A DNA stretch of 64,000 nt, taken from contig OY755042.1 in the NCBI GenBank assembly GCA_963576565.1, forward strand, positions 8,518,372-8,582,371, in the 5' to 3' direction. Origin of the DNA: Aspidapion aeneum. Its lineage: Eukaryota; Arthropoda; Insecta; Coleoptera; Brentidae. Both the position numbers and the translations under genes were made by a program. Position 1 is the stretch's first letter; the number at the start of each line of letters is the position of its first letter. Shown piece by piece: positions 43,495-54,261 of this stretch. The notes under the pieces are model-generated. The model was not told the DNA's origin and searched no databases. It saw only the letters and a program-made list of their open reading frames with translations.

Positions 43495-44090
43495 GATTAT
43501 AAAAAAATTAAACTAATAACTGAAAACGATAATGGGCTGATGGAATTTTGAGTTGAACAATATTTTAGAGAGAAATGATAGTAAATTTTTGGAATTGCTC
43601 CAGAATTATTCATTAATCAAATTGGTAATTCGTTGTCGGAATTTCCTCCGACTTTACGTAATTCAGGAGTGCCACGATGGTACGCGTAAGAAAATTTTTT
43701 ACTGCCAGAACTATAAATAAATAAAAAAATATTCAAAATTAAAGGTTTTTAAGTGAATATTTTTCGAATTGGAAACGCCAGCAATTATACCTATTAGTGC
43801 CTAAAAATATTATCAACACAATTTCAAAGTTATTTGAAATACAATATATTATTACATAAACATAAAAAAATATACAAACACACATACGTACATAATAACT
43901 GACATACAAACATATCACATAATACAACCCCATACAAACAGGCACACTGAAGTAACTATGCATTAAAAAATTTTAAACGTGTTTCTCTCCTTGTATAACT
44001 TAAAAGGGATGTTTTTCCGCCATTTGAGTCATTATATATGCGTTGGCCGGTGTTTTGCCATAAAACTGACGCCACATAAACTGGTATATA
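43495..44090. other. Unassigned stretch
   Basis: AT-rich; contains an ACATAC/CATATCAC-rich tract at 43855-43930. No gene. Confidence 0.4.
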
Positions 44091-44094
44091 TTCT

Positions 44095-44185
44095 GGGAAT
44101 GGGACAATTCGCCGCGGCCGATACGCCGCGGGCCGATTCGCCGCGGGGAAAATTCGCCGCGGGAACAATTCGCCGCGAGCTTTTT
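44095..44185 (+). repeat. GC-rich GACAATTCGCCGCG periodic repeat, copy B
   Basis: Five units of the same type as 15180-15285, with the same order of GACAATTCGCCGCGGCCGAT and final CGCCGCGAG. Same orientation as copy A. Confidence 0.75.
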
Positions 44186-44335
44186 TGTTTTATGATATTA
44201 TCATTTATTATTTAGCTTGACTTCATATAATATATTTTTTATTTGTCTGATCATAACTTTTTTCAAACTTTTCCAACTAGGTATTTGGTGGTTAGTATTC
44301 AATTAAAATTTTTATTATTTTTTTGAAAAATAAAT

Positions 44336-44790
44336 AAAATGGCGGATCCAAAATGGTGGATTTTCCCATTTATGAACTAATATGCATCAAACTCGGAAGT
44401 TTGCGATCTTTCAGGTCGCTGATTATTATTTTTAACTTAAACTAAAAAAAATCAAAATGGCGGCTCAAAAATGGCGGACTTTTTCATTTATGAACCAATA
44501 TGCATCAAACTCAAAACTTTAAGGTGTTTTAGGTAGCTGATTATGACTTCTAACTTAAACTTAAAAAAAATCAAAATGGCGGATCCAAAATGGCGGACTT
44601 TCCCATTTATGAACGAATATGCTTCAAATTCGGAATTTTGGGGTCTTTCAGGTCGCTGATTATGATTTCTAACTTAAACTTAAAAAAAACAAAATGGACT
44701 CTCCAAAATGGCGGATTTTCCCATTTATAAACCGATTTGCATTAAACTCGGAACTTGGCGATCTTTAAGGTCGATTTTTCCTGAACCACA
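44336..44790 (+). repeat. Tandem array, about 118-bp unit, four copies
   Basis: Units begin AAAATGGCGGATCCAAAATG or a variant at 44336, 44454, 44573 and 44691. Each has a TTTCCCATTTATGAAC block, ATGCATCAAACTCGGAA and TCTTTCAGGTCGCTGATTAT. Array copies remain alike apart from point changes. Confidence 0.9.
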
Positions 44791-45021
44791 CGCCCTCGAT
44801 GGTACTTCTTTTTGGTGACACACATAATCAAAATGGACAATGTGCCCGTCTCCTCGTGAAAACCAAGAACCCTAATTAAAAATTGTTTTTAGGTGGATTG
44901 TGCCCTTTTACGTATCAATGCTGGGATTGTTATGTAATAAAAAAAAGTTTGTAGATCACTCTTATTTAATTGTTGGTTATTAAAATAAGAGATCAGTGTT
45001 ATTTTATTCAACAATGTAATA

Positions 45022-46269
45022 TACGGAAGGGCGAAAAAATATCGAAACACAAAATATCGAAAAACAAAATATCGAATTAAAATATCGAACGTACATAATA
45101 TCGAAACTACAAAAAATCGAAACTACAAAATATCGAAACTACAAAATATCGAAACTACAAAATATCGAAAATACAAAATATCGAAACAACAACATTTCGA
45201 AACAACAAAATATCGAAAATACAAAATATCGAAAACACAAAATATCGAATAACAAAATATCGAAAATACAAAATATCGAAAATACAAAATATCGAAACAA
45301 TAAAATATCGAAACAACAAAATATCGAAAATACAAAATATCGAAAACACAAAATATCGAAAACACAAAATATCGAAAATACAATATATCGAAACATCAAA
45401 ATATCGAAAATCAAAAACAGAAAATTTCGGAACCTACACCTAACCTGACCCTGACCTAATCTAACTTAACCTAATCTGATATAACAAAAACCTAACCTAA
45501 CAAAACCTAATCAAATCTAACCGAACCGAAGCAAACTGAACCAACAATTTTTTTCAAAAAAGAAACTTTCCTGACTTCTTTCTCGGGATCCTAGAAGGTG
45601 TGAATTAGAACCGCACCGAACCGAACCTATCCAAACCTAACCATACCCAACCAAACCTAATTAGCAGTGTTGTAGTTTAGTTTGATTAGGTTAGGTTCGG
45701 TTCAGTAAGGTTCGGTTCCGTTCGGTTCGGTACGGTCCGGTTCGGTTCGGTTCGATTCGGTTCGGTTCGGATTCACACACTCTAGGATCCCGGGAAAGAA
45801 GTCAGGAAAGTTTTTTTTTTGAAAAAATTGTTGGTTCAGTTTGCATTGGTTCGGTTTGTTTCGGCTAGATTTGATTGAGTTTTGTCAGGTTAGATTTTTG
45901 AAATTTTCTATTTTTATGAGGTTAGGTCAGATTAGGTTTAGTTAGATTAGGTTAGGTTACGTCAAAGTCGGGTTAGGTTAAGGTATCGAAATTTTCTATT
46001 TTTGATTTTCGATATTTGTTGATTTCGATATTTTGTATGTTCGATATTTTGTGATTCGATATTTTGTATTTTCGATATTTGTATTTTTGATATTTTGTGA
46101 TTCGATATTTTGTAGTTTCGATATTTTGTAATTCGATAAAATGTAGTTTCGATATTTTGTGGTTTCGATATTTTGTAGTTTCGACATTTTGTATGTTTTC
46201 GATATTTTGTATTTTCGATATTTTGTGTTTTCGATATTTTGTGTTTCGATATTTTTTCGCCCTTCCGTA
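45022..46269. mobile_element. 1.25-kb foldback with arms of 16-17-bp TATCGAAA units
   Basis: The termini TACGGAAGGGCGAAAAAATA are perfect inverted repeats. The left arm (45038-45425) is some 23 tandem copies of AAAATATCGAAAMNAC; the right arm (about 45985-46257) is the same unit in reverse complement. The core has ACCTGACC/CCTAACC repeats, then a nested inverted pair around CTGACTTCTTTCTCGGGATC (45572 and about 45790) flanking GGTTCGGTTCGG tracts. The open frames in the arms come from the periodicity. The architecture resembles FB-type foldback elements. Confidence 0.85.
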
Positions 46270-46326
46270 ATATCCTCATTGGTAGTAGCTTCCAAGAACA
46301 GATGTCTCGGAAGTACCGATAATCAG

Positions 46327-47250
46327 AGTTGTCAGGTACTTCAAGGAGAGTACTTGAACGTGTACTTCAAGTACTTTAAGTACAGTACTTGAAAACGTAC
46401 TTCAAGTACTTACTTGAAGTACATCTAAAATTCGGTAATTGTACTTGGTTCTTGAATTACTTTTAACAATGTACTTGATATTGTCAAGTACAGTACTTCA
46501 AGTACATTCAAAGTATTCAAGTAAATGCAAAGTACTTCAAGTACATTCGAAGTACTTCAAGTACATTAAAAGTACTTCAAGTACAATAAAATATTACTGA
46601 AGTACAATGTAGATATAGGTGAGATATAACTTACTTTACTGCGCCGAAGACAAGAGGTAGCCTCAGGGTTGTCACCTGTCCGGCTTTCTTATCAACCTGG
46701 CAGGGAAGTTCGGTATTTTAGCCACCTTGATAGGTGCGTCTCAATTAATATTAATCGCCCAAAAAACCGTAATATTAGGTATACACTTATCCAAAGAATA
46801 ATGCCAATGGGCTTAATTATATGCACGCACTTTCATTATTTCGTGGAACGTGAAAATCAAATTCAGTGTGAGAAACTACTCCAGCACAGTCATGCCATCT
46901 ATTGAGGGGTGTCGGTAGAACGGTACTGCAGGTATATTGCACTTCCAGCTCGATTTTTGGAGATCCACCTACTCACCTTGTCGCAGACGTAATTTCTACA
47001 TTTGATAGAGGTTGGTTTAAAGAACCCTAAAATTTATTTAGTCTGACCAGACACATCTCAAAAAATTCCGTGGATATTTACGTTTGTTATGCTTATTTAT
47101 TTAGTGTGATTTAAACAAGTTCTTAAGCAGTTTTGTGGGCCCGAAGTGCACCAACAAAAATGAAATAAGGCAAGGTAGGGTACAAGGGTTTCAAATATAT
47201 TTGGATTTTCACAAATGTGATCTATTTGAAACAACCGTAAGCAATTGGAG
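46327..47250 (+). repeat. 0.9-kb dispersed repeat with GTACTTCAA arrays, copy A
   Basis: Starts at AGTTGTCAGGTACTTCAAG and runs into a dense GTACTTCAAGTAC array (46330-46600). A non-repetitive tail follows with GGTGAGATATAACTT, ATTATTTCGTGGAAC, GCCATCTATTGAG and ACAAATGTGATCTATTTG. Copy B lies in the CutC intron (59037-60056) in the same order and orientation. No coding family is recognised. Confidence 0.85.
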
Positions 47251-47942
47251 ACAGAAAAACTATATTTAAAAGTTTTTGTCTTTTGGGGTAGGTCCCATTA
47301 CACAGTTCGGGGTAACTGTGACACCCCTATTGCAAAACTATAAGTTAATTTTGTATATGTATTTTCAGTTTCCTCTCTTTATATTTATTAAAACTCTCAG
47401 GTATTTTTCCTGTATTTTTTTTATAATTATTTTGAGCCACTCTGTAGGTACGCGACGCAAAATATTATGTCAAAAATTGATAAAATTCTTAAAAGGATTT
47501 TTTTTCAATAAAATAAGACCAATATCGGTTTTTTATTTTTATTTGACGATAAGTTATTACAAAAAGTCACGTTTTTCCATATTTCAGTGGCGCGCACTTG
47601 ATTGAGTATAGCTCGTAAACGAATCCTATGAGCCCCCCAATTTTTTTTGGAAAAAATATCAGGAAGGTTTGGCCTACAACATATCTCAAATTCAGCTCAT
47701 CTGACGCATCCCGGTAAACAATGTATTTAGTGCCTCCTCCTTTATGTGGAAAATTTAACGACGCAGTGATAGAAGTTGTTTTTTTTTTCAACCAAAACAA
47801 GTCGAAGAAAACCCCTATCTATGTAAGTTTTTTTTGTAAATTATTTTTAAAAAATCCAAACTTGTTTTTTGAATTTTGAAAACCTATCTAAATCTATTGA
47901 AAATAGTCCAAAGAATCGTTTGCATGCAAAAAAATCGTTCCA
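47251..47942. other. Unassigned stretch
   Basis: Frames at 47276-47605 and 47567-47800 show no family. The sequence ends next to the CAGGGTGTCCC transposon end. Confidence 0.4.
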
Positions 47943-48004
47943 CAGGGTGTCCCAAATAAAAGCAACTACATGGGGATTTCGGAAACGGTAAGAGATACGA
48001 GTTT

Positions 48005-48624
48005 CAAGGCCAACACAAAAATAGAGGCCACGACCCTGAAAAAATCAGCTGTTCTCCCGGGGCTGAATTTTACATTGGGTCTTATAGGAGGTCAGACGTT
48101 TTTTATAATATTTTCAAAATGGCACTACAGATTTCCGCAAAATTTCAGTGAAATATTCTCAGACACCATCCCGATATTCCACCAAAGGTTTGTAAGGAAG
48201 CAACACGAAGCAACATGATTAAAAGGTTAAAATCTTCAAGATTTAGCATTCCTTATTTTGAATTCAAATTACCCGCTATGTACCACATGCCAACTGTTAT
48301 ATTTGACATGTATTTGACTTTGTCATATGTGATTGTCACATTCGCTTCTGCTTTAAACTTAATTTTTGTGTGAGCTAATGAAGCGGCTATGAAAAATTAG
48401 GGCTTACTATACATTTAAAAAAAATTGTTCTGCCAGAATAAAGTAAAAACAATCTCAAAAACGGCTTTATTTAACAAAAAATCAAATATCCATGAACCGT
48501 CATTCCAACTTCAAAATTTTAAAGACAATCAGCTGTGTCGTAACGTGACCATCAAAAAAAAATCAGCCCCGGATGTGACGTCAACAAAGTGGAGGATCAT
48601 GGCCCGTCCATTTTGATAGCCCTG
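48005..48624. mobile_element. 620-bp DNA transposon, second copy, 7-bp target duplication
   Basis: CGAGTTT is duplicated at 47998-48004 and 48625-48631, and joining across the gap restores the mariner-like inverted repeat exactly. The ends are CAAGGCCAACACAAAAATAG and, inverted, CAGGGCTATCAAAATGGACG. Same family as 13413-14016, opposite orientation. Confidence 0.9.
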
Positions 48625-48789
48625 CGAGTTTGTTTAAATGAGAAAAAAGTTGCGCTATTCTAAGCCTAATCAGATGCCGTATCAAAATTAAAAATATCTA
48701 CAGGGGTTTTTAAAATATCGAGCAAAAACTAAAAATTATGTTTTTTGAAAAATTAAAATATCGCCGCCATCTTGCAAACAAATTTAATT

Positions 48790-50489
48790 TATCTATTTAT
48801 CAACGAGCAATTGCCCAATTAAAATACAAAGTTAAATTAATAAGTAAGATCATAAACCTAACCTATCACTTTAAAGATAATAAAACATGAAAATGATAAC
48901 AATAACATATTAAAAAATGTATACCATAATATTAACATAAAACAAAGTAAAACCTACACAATACTAAAATTGAGTAACATAATATATAAAAAAAAAATTA
49001 TCTTCATCTAAGGACAATAAGTATCACATCGTACAGGATTTTAACTGGGATTTAAGAATTTTTTGATTATCAAAACAGTCCAATCTGTCAGAATACCGAT
49101 TAGCAAATCTAGCTGACCTTGATAGAAACGAGTTATATCCGTAGTTTGTACGATGTTGTCTAATTTGGAAGGGCTGATTAAGCCTTGTTTGTCTAGAAGG
49201 GACATGAATATTGATTTTGGCCAGTAGCTCTGGACTAAAGCTATATGAGTGCAGTAGATTATAGAATATGGTAAGATCTTTGTGCATACGCCTGATCTGG
49301 AGAGTAGTAATATTAAGAGAACTTTCAACATGTGAGTAATTGATATCTTCAACTCCTTGGTGTTCCTTGAATGAAATAAATCTTAAGAACTTATGCAGAA
49401 CTATCTCAATAGCCCTGATATGGACATTGTAGTGGGGGGACCAGACACAAGAACATTAATCTAAATGAGGCCTAACAAGTGAACAGAATAATATTTTGAT
49501 GGATGCTATATTAAGAAAATCTTTAGCACACCTTTTAATAAAACCTAGCATTTGATACTGCCATTGATATATGAGCTATCCCCAGTCAATCCTGAGTTGT
49601 TAAAACAATCAGAATCATATTCAACCTCTAAAGACAGTGGTGGATGATGGATATCCTCTGGAAGTAATGCATAATCTGCTGTAAATATCTCTGTGTCACC
49701 TTCTTGCATAAAAACCAAATCAAGCATAAAAACGTAAGAACTTGTATGGATTCAACCTCGTTTGGTGGAACTCCTGCCATAGGCGCAGCAACTGAAGACA
49801 ATCCATCATTAAGCCAATGACAGTACGGAAGATTGAAATCCCCCAGGATACAAAATTTGTGTTCTGGATATTTTTCAGATAGGTTTTCTACATTCTCAGT
49901 AAATTCTATATACTTTTCTGGTGCACTTCGGGGTGAGAAATAAGCTGTTGCAAAGATAAAATTGTTATTGCCAATTTGAACTTTAACAAACAATTGTTCA
50001 ATATTTATACTAGCTGATAAAACTGTGCTGGTTATCGTTTTACGAACAGCTATTAATACCCCATCTCCTCTAGAAAAAGTACTTGTTTCTGGTGATCTGT
50101 CCTTTCGATATATGTTGTAGTCAAACATTTGTAGTTCAGCATCATTGAAGTCACCAGTTAACCAACTTTCATTAAAGATTAAGATATCATATTGGCAATA
50201 AGAGGTATTTTCATAAAGAAGATGAAGTTTTGTTCGTAAACCTCGGACATTTTGAAAATATACCAACAAAGAGGTGCTTTTTGATTTTACTTTGGCAGTT
50301 TTTTGTGATAAATTTCGGTACGCCATTTACATATTTCAGAATAAGATCATTTTCACCATTACGTTGTCTTTCTTTACGTTCATTTTTTAACATATTTACC
50401 TCTGTTCGTTGTTCTGAGGTTAAATCAGCCTCAAGAAAATTTTTTAAGCTTCTGTCGAGCTTTCGCTTGTTTCTTAATATTAAGTGGAC
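48790..50489 (-). mobile_element. CR1/Jockey-like LINE inserted in the left inverted repeat
   Basis: The left inverted repeat of the host element breaks at about 48789 and resumes at 50490, as judged against the intact right repeat. Between lie about 1.7 kb of minus-strand LINE. A weak 5-base overlap (TAATT) could be the target duplication. The AT-rich 3' UTR is about 48790-49025. Confidence 0.8.
49024..50330 (-). pseudogene. CR1/Jockey-like LINE ORF: endonuclease joined to RT C-terminus
   Basis: From 50326 the minus strand encodes an apurinic-type endonuclease: YFQNVRGLRTK (Asn site), IFNESWL (Glu), SRGDGVLIAV, CILGDFNLPYCHW (Asp/Asn), then after a one-base shift near 49730 LDLVFMQEG...HHPPLSLEVEY. 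At about 49560 it jumps to MLGFIKRCAKDFLNIASIKI, LVRPHLD, a stop, CSCVWSPHY, RQTRLNQPF and NSFLSRSARFANRY, the C-terminal part of CR1/Jockey reverse transcriptases. The catalytic RT core is deleted. Upstream 50331-50490 is probable 5' ORF remnant. Confidence 0.85.
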
Positions 50490-50671
50490 TAATTAAATTT
50501 TATAGTTTTCTATAAGCAACAACGGCCAATTGAATGACGTTAACATTTTTTTTCTAGGCCTTCTAGTTTTTTTGAAACCATAGCCAACTTTGTTATTTCT
50601 TATGACTGCCATATTGGATTTATACTTCAATAAATAGAGCATAAAAGGAGCTTTTCAACCGTGTATAATAA

Positions 50672-51019
50672 ATAAAAAGGAATGAAAAAATAGGTACAAC
50701 CTATTTTTTATTCTACGAGTGAAACGACAGCGAACCACGGAAACTAAGTCCATGGCGGGACGAAAACGTCTACCGGTCTATAAGGAAGAAAGACATTTTG
50801 TAACAGTTCAACCAGACCATGCGATCACCGTCTCCACGGTATCGGTTTGAAACCGAAAACAATGAGTTAACAAAGTATAAAAGGCAACTTTATAGGGGTA
50901 TAGCCAACCAGGGACACCGGTGTTTCCGAGTTGTTGAGGATGGAAATGCCTTTTTCCGAAACACCGGTGTCCGTGGTTGACTATACCCCTATAAAGTTGC
51001 CTTTTATACTTTGTTAACT
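50672..51019. mobile_element. 348-bp insertion with terminal 63-bp hairpin and 12-bp duplication
   Basis: CGTGTATAATAA is duplicated at 50660-50671 and 51020-51031, and the intact right inverted repeat shows the empty site. The right end of the insert is a hairpin with arms 50864-50926 and 50958-51020 (61 of 63 bases pair, one base shared with the duplication) and a 31-base loop. The left half is unique sequence with a CGGTTTGAAACCG palindrome. No coding sequence is present. A 12-bp duplication is unusual for DNA transposons and suggests target-primed insertion. Confidence 0.85.
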
Positions 51020-51374
51020 CGTGTATAATAAGCCTATCTTTGAATGACGAAAAATGTGAATTTATTTAAAAAATAGTTTTTCACTTAGTTGGCTGTGAAA
51101 CAAATGCCGTAGTTGTGTTTGTTGTCAAACCTACGTAACTAACTTTCAAAACTTTTGCATTTATTTGATTTATATGCAAATCTTTAAGGCCCTTATTTTT
51201 TAATTTTTCTCTGGCTAAGAAGTAATACAATTTCTTAAAATCTATCTTTTATTTCTGAAACAAAAGTTTCCAATTATTATTTAATTTAAAATAAAACTAA
51301 ACACCGATAACAAAGCATTGAATTAAATAAGCAAATGTTCGAAAAATCCACTGTTGTTATTCATGCAAATTCTG

Positions 51375-52365
51375 CATCGATGAATTAGAGACACCTTTAA
51401 CCATTTGTTCAGGAATTTCTTCTATGGCTTGAACAACGGCTGCCTCAAGTTCTTCCATCGTATTATGAGTAGTAGAATAAACTTTATCCTTTAAGTACCC
51501 CAAATACAAAAATCAAGAGGCGTAAGGTCCGGCGAACGTGCAGGCCCGGCAACTGGAGCTCAATTTGCGATCCAGTTATTTCCATGTTGCTGATTCAAAT
51601 AGTCGGTTATGATTCTTGCATTATGTGTAGGTGCTCCATCTTGCTGGAACCACATGTTTGCTACATCTTGAAGAGGCAAATTTTCTAAAATTTGGTCAAC
51701 GTAATTTTGTAGAATTTCTAGATATCGAGGTGCCGTCAAATTATTATGAAAAATGTTAAATAGTATGTGTCCGTTTATGACTCCTAGCCATACATTCAAA
51801 CCCCACCTAACTTGATGATGCACCTCACGATTTAAGAACGTATTTTCATCGGCCCGGTACACGGAATTATCTGTTAAACACCCCGCAGTTTGTAAATCCG
51901 CTTTCATCGGACCACAGAACCGTAAGCGGAAATTGAGGGTTTTCTAGCGATTTTTGTATGAACGAATTGCAAAAGAAGGTTCTTTTTTCTAAGTCACCAT
52001 CTCGGAGTGCTTGACTAATATGTGATGCATTTCGATAATACTTAAATTTTTTAAGAATTCTTTGTGCAGTTGATTTGGGTACTTCAACATTATTTTCCAG
52101 TTCACGAAGGGAGATGCGAGGATTGTCAACGACACTTTGTAATACCAGAGCTTCAATATTTTCATCAGTTTATCGATTACGATTTTGTTTTTTAAAGGAA
52201 CCATATTCAATTAAATTATTTCTAAGTATTCTGAAGATTGAGAAACCTGGTTGTCGTCTTTCTGGATATCTCTGAAAGTACATATCTCGAGCTCTTCCAG
52301 CATTCTTATTACACAAAATATAACATTCATACATATCTGCTTTCTCCCAATTTGGAAACCTTTCC
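51375..52365 (-). pseudogene. Mariner-like transposase, copy 2 (dead), DD(41)D-like
   Basis: Starts MERFPNWEKADMYECYILCN, then NAGRARDMYFQRYPERRQPG, a DUF4817-type DNA-binding start, and IFRILRNNLIEYGSFKKQNR. After shifts come the region of the first Asp (near 51905, out of frame), then RYLEILQNYVDQI and MWFQQDGAPTHNA with the second Asp, a stop at about 51560 and ARSPDLTPLDFCIWG with the third acidic residue. Counting the stop as a residue, 41 residues separate the second and third Asp. It ends with TTHNTMEELEAAVVQAIEEI. At least three shifts or stops kill it. Confidence 0.82.
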
Positions 52366-53019
52366 ATGTAAATTTGATTGATAACTCAAAAAAAATCTTA
52401 AGTAATTTAGAAACTCTAAAACTCCAACAGATAAATCAAATAAATGACAAAGTTTTGACAGATAGTTACGTAGGTATGACAACAAACGCAACTACGGCCT
52501 TTGTTTCACAGCCAACCAAGTGAAAAACAGTTTTTCAAATAGGCTTATTATACATGGTTAAAAAGCTCCTTTTATGCTCTATTTATTGAAGTATAAATCC
52601 AATATGGCGGTCATAAGAAATAACAAAGTTGGCTATGGTTTCAAAAAAACTAGAAGGCCTAGAAAAAATTTGTTAACGTCATTTGATTGGCCGTAGTTGC
52701 TTATACAAAACTACCAAATTTCATTAAATTTTTTTGCAAGATGGTGGCGATATTTAAATTTTTCAAAAAACACAATTTTTAGTTTTTGCTCGATATTTTA
52801 CTAACCCCTGTAGATATCTTTAATATTAATACAGCACCTGATTGGGCTTAGAAAAGCGCAACTTTTTTCTTATTTAAACAAACTTGTATCTCTTACAGTT
52901 TCCGAAATCCCCATGAAGTTGCTTTTATCTGGGACACTCTGTATAGTGCGTTTTAACGAGCTAGGTAAAACGTAGTAGAACCTAAATTTTACAAGAAAAT
53001 TAAGTAAGAAACAAAAACT

Positions 53020-53965
53020 ACGCCAGTACCAGCAACGAAGCTTTTTATGGAAGAAAAGGTATGAATCACAAAGAAAACTACCAAAATTAAAACCATAATA
53101 AACAAAATATAGAAAACCAAAACAAAAAGGATACAAAATACAGCTATTGTTTAAAATTCTACAGTGGTGAATGCAGATACAAAAATGAAAAAAGTAACCA
53201 TAAAATTTTTTAAGCAGAGGAAATTTGTCTTTCGTTAAATGACCAAAGTGAAGAAAATTATATATTATGGTATTTAGATAGCACATGTGTTCAGACAAAT
53301 CAAAATTTGTTACACAAAATATGATCACAACAACACAATTTCCTTAAGCTAGCCTCAAACACTCAAACAGCTGCAATAAAAGCTAAAGGAAATGTAAACA
53401 TAAAAACGTGCGATAAAGAAATTAGTTTTAAAGATGCTCTACATGTTCCGGAATTATCCACAAAATTAATATTAGTAGGTAAAAAAACTAATAAAGGATT
53501 TACGGTTCCATTCGAAATACAAGAGGCATTAATAAAAAAAGTTATTATAAAGGTATGATTATTGCAAAAGCAAAATGACCTCTATGTAATTGAAGAAAAG
53601 AAAGAGCAACACAGAGCAAACAAAACTCAAGAAATCCATACTTGGCATCATAACATATAAATGAAATAGATTTAAAAAATGCTTAAAAGAATCAAAGAAT
53701 AGTTGGATTAGATTTCAGTCATTTCAAAAGAAGACTGAAACTCAAAGTCGTGAAATTTTAGAAATTATACACCGTGATGTATGGAGTCCATTTAGAGTTA
53801 AATCTCCCAGTGGAAACAGATTTTATGTAACTTTTACAGATGGTTTTTCAAGAATACTACAAAGAATATAAAAATGAAGTCTCAATAAATGAACACAACA
53901 AAAAAATTAAATATTTACAATCAGACAGTGGTGGAGAATATAAAAGCAATGAAATTTAGCTTTTA
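53020..53965 (+). pseudogene. Ty1/Copia-like retrotransposon relic (gag end to integrase)
   Basis: Copia landmarks appear in order: a degraded Cys/His-poor gag end, the protease flank (HMCSDKSKFVT in a shifted frame near 53285), KEISFKDALHVPELSTKLI, LYVIEEKKE, the integrase first-Asp region (LEIIHRDVWSPFRVKSPSGN), FYVTFTDGFSR and KIKYLQSDSGGEYKS with the second Asp. Many stops and shifts are present and no LTRs were found. It begins just outside the right end of the mariner-like transposon. Confidence 0.78.
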
Positions 53966-54261
53966 CCATTTTAGCTTTTTTTAAAAAAAGGTGTTTTAAA
54001 ATGTTCATTAAAGTGCTCATTTTTTTTTGAAAACTGAATAAAATCTAAGAAAACATAACTTTTTTAATGATCTTATAAAATAACCCCAATTTGGGGATGT
54101 CAATTAAGTACTAACCATGGATTTGACCTAGTTAAGTGAGACATGGTTTAAAAGATAATTTAACTTTTTACAATAAAGTTGGTTACACATTTTCTGGTAA
54201 ATGCTTACCTTTTGAGAAAATTACATAAAACTTAACAGGTCACGTGATGAATTCTCTCTTC

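Larger units (their letters stand above)
47943..52941 (-). mobile_element. Mariner-like transposon, copy 2, with three nested insertions
   Basis: Outer ends are CAGGGTGTCCCAAATAAAAG (47943) and, inverted, CAGAGTGTCCCAGATAAAAG (52941). The right inverted repeat is continuous for about 500 bases (52430-52941). Its left partner is split into four pieces: 47943-48004, 48625-48789, 50490-50671 and 51020-51180. Three insertions separate these pieces. Removing them leaves an element of about 2.3 kb with a dead transposase. I could not see a clean target duplication outside the ends. Confidence 0.88.

Noticed and set aside
45123..45414. Three overlapping minus-strand frames of 70-91 codons rich in Phe, Arg and Tyr
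   Set aside because: They come from the 16-17-bp periodic arm of the foldback; every frame stays open because the unit has no stop in that direction.
52870..53328. 152-codon minus-strand frame rich in Phe, Tyr and Cys
   Set aside because: It is antisense to the Copia relic and the mariner-like end; no family resemblance.
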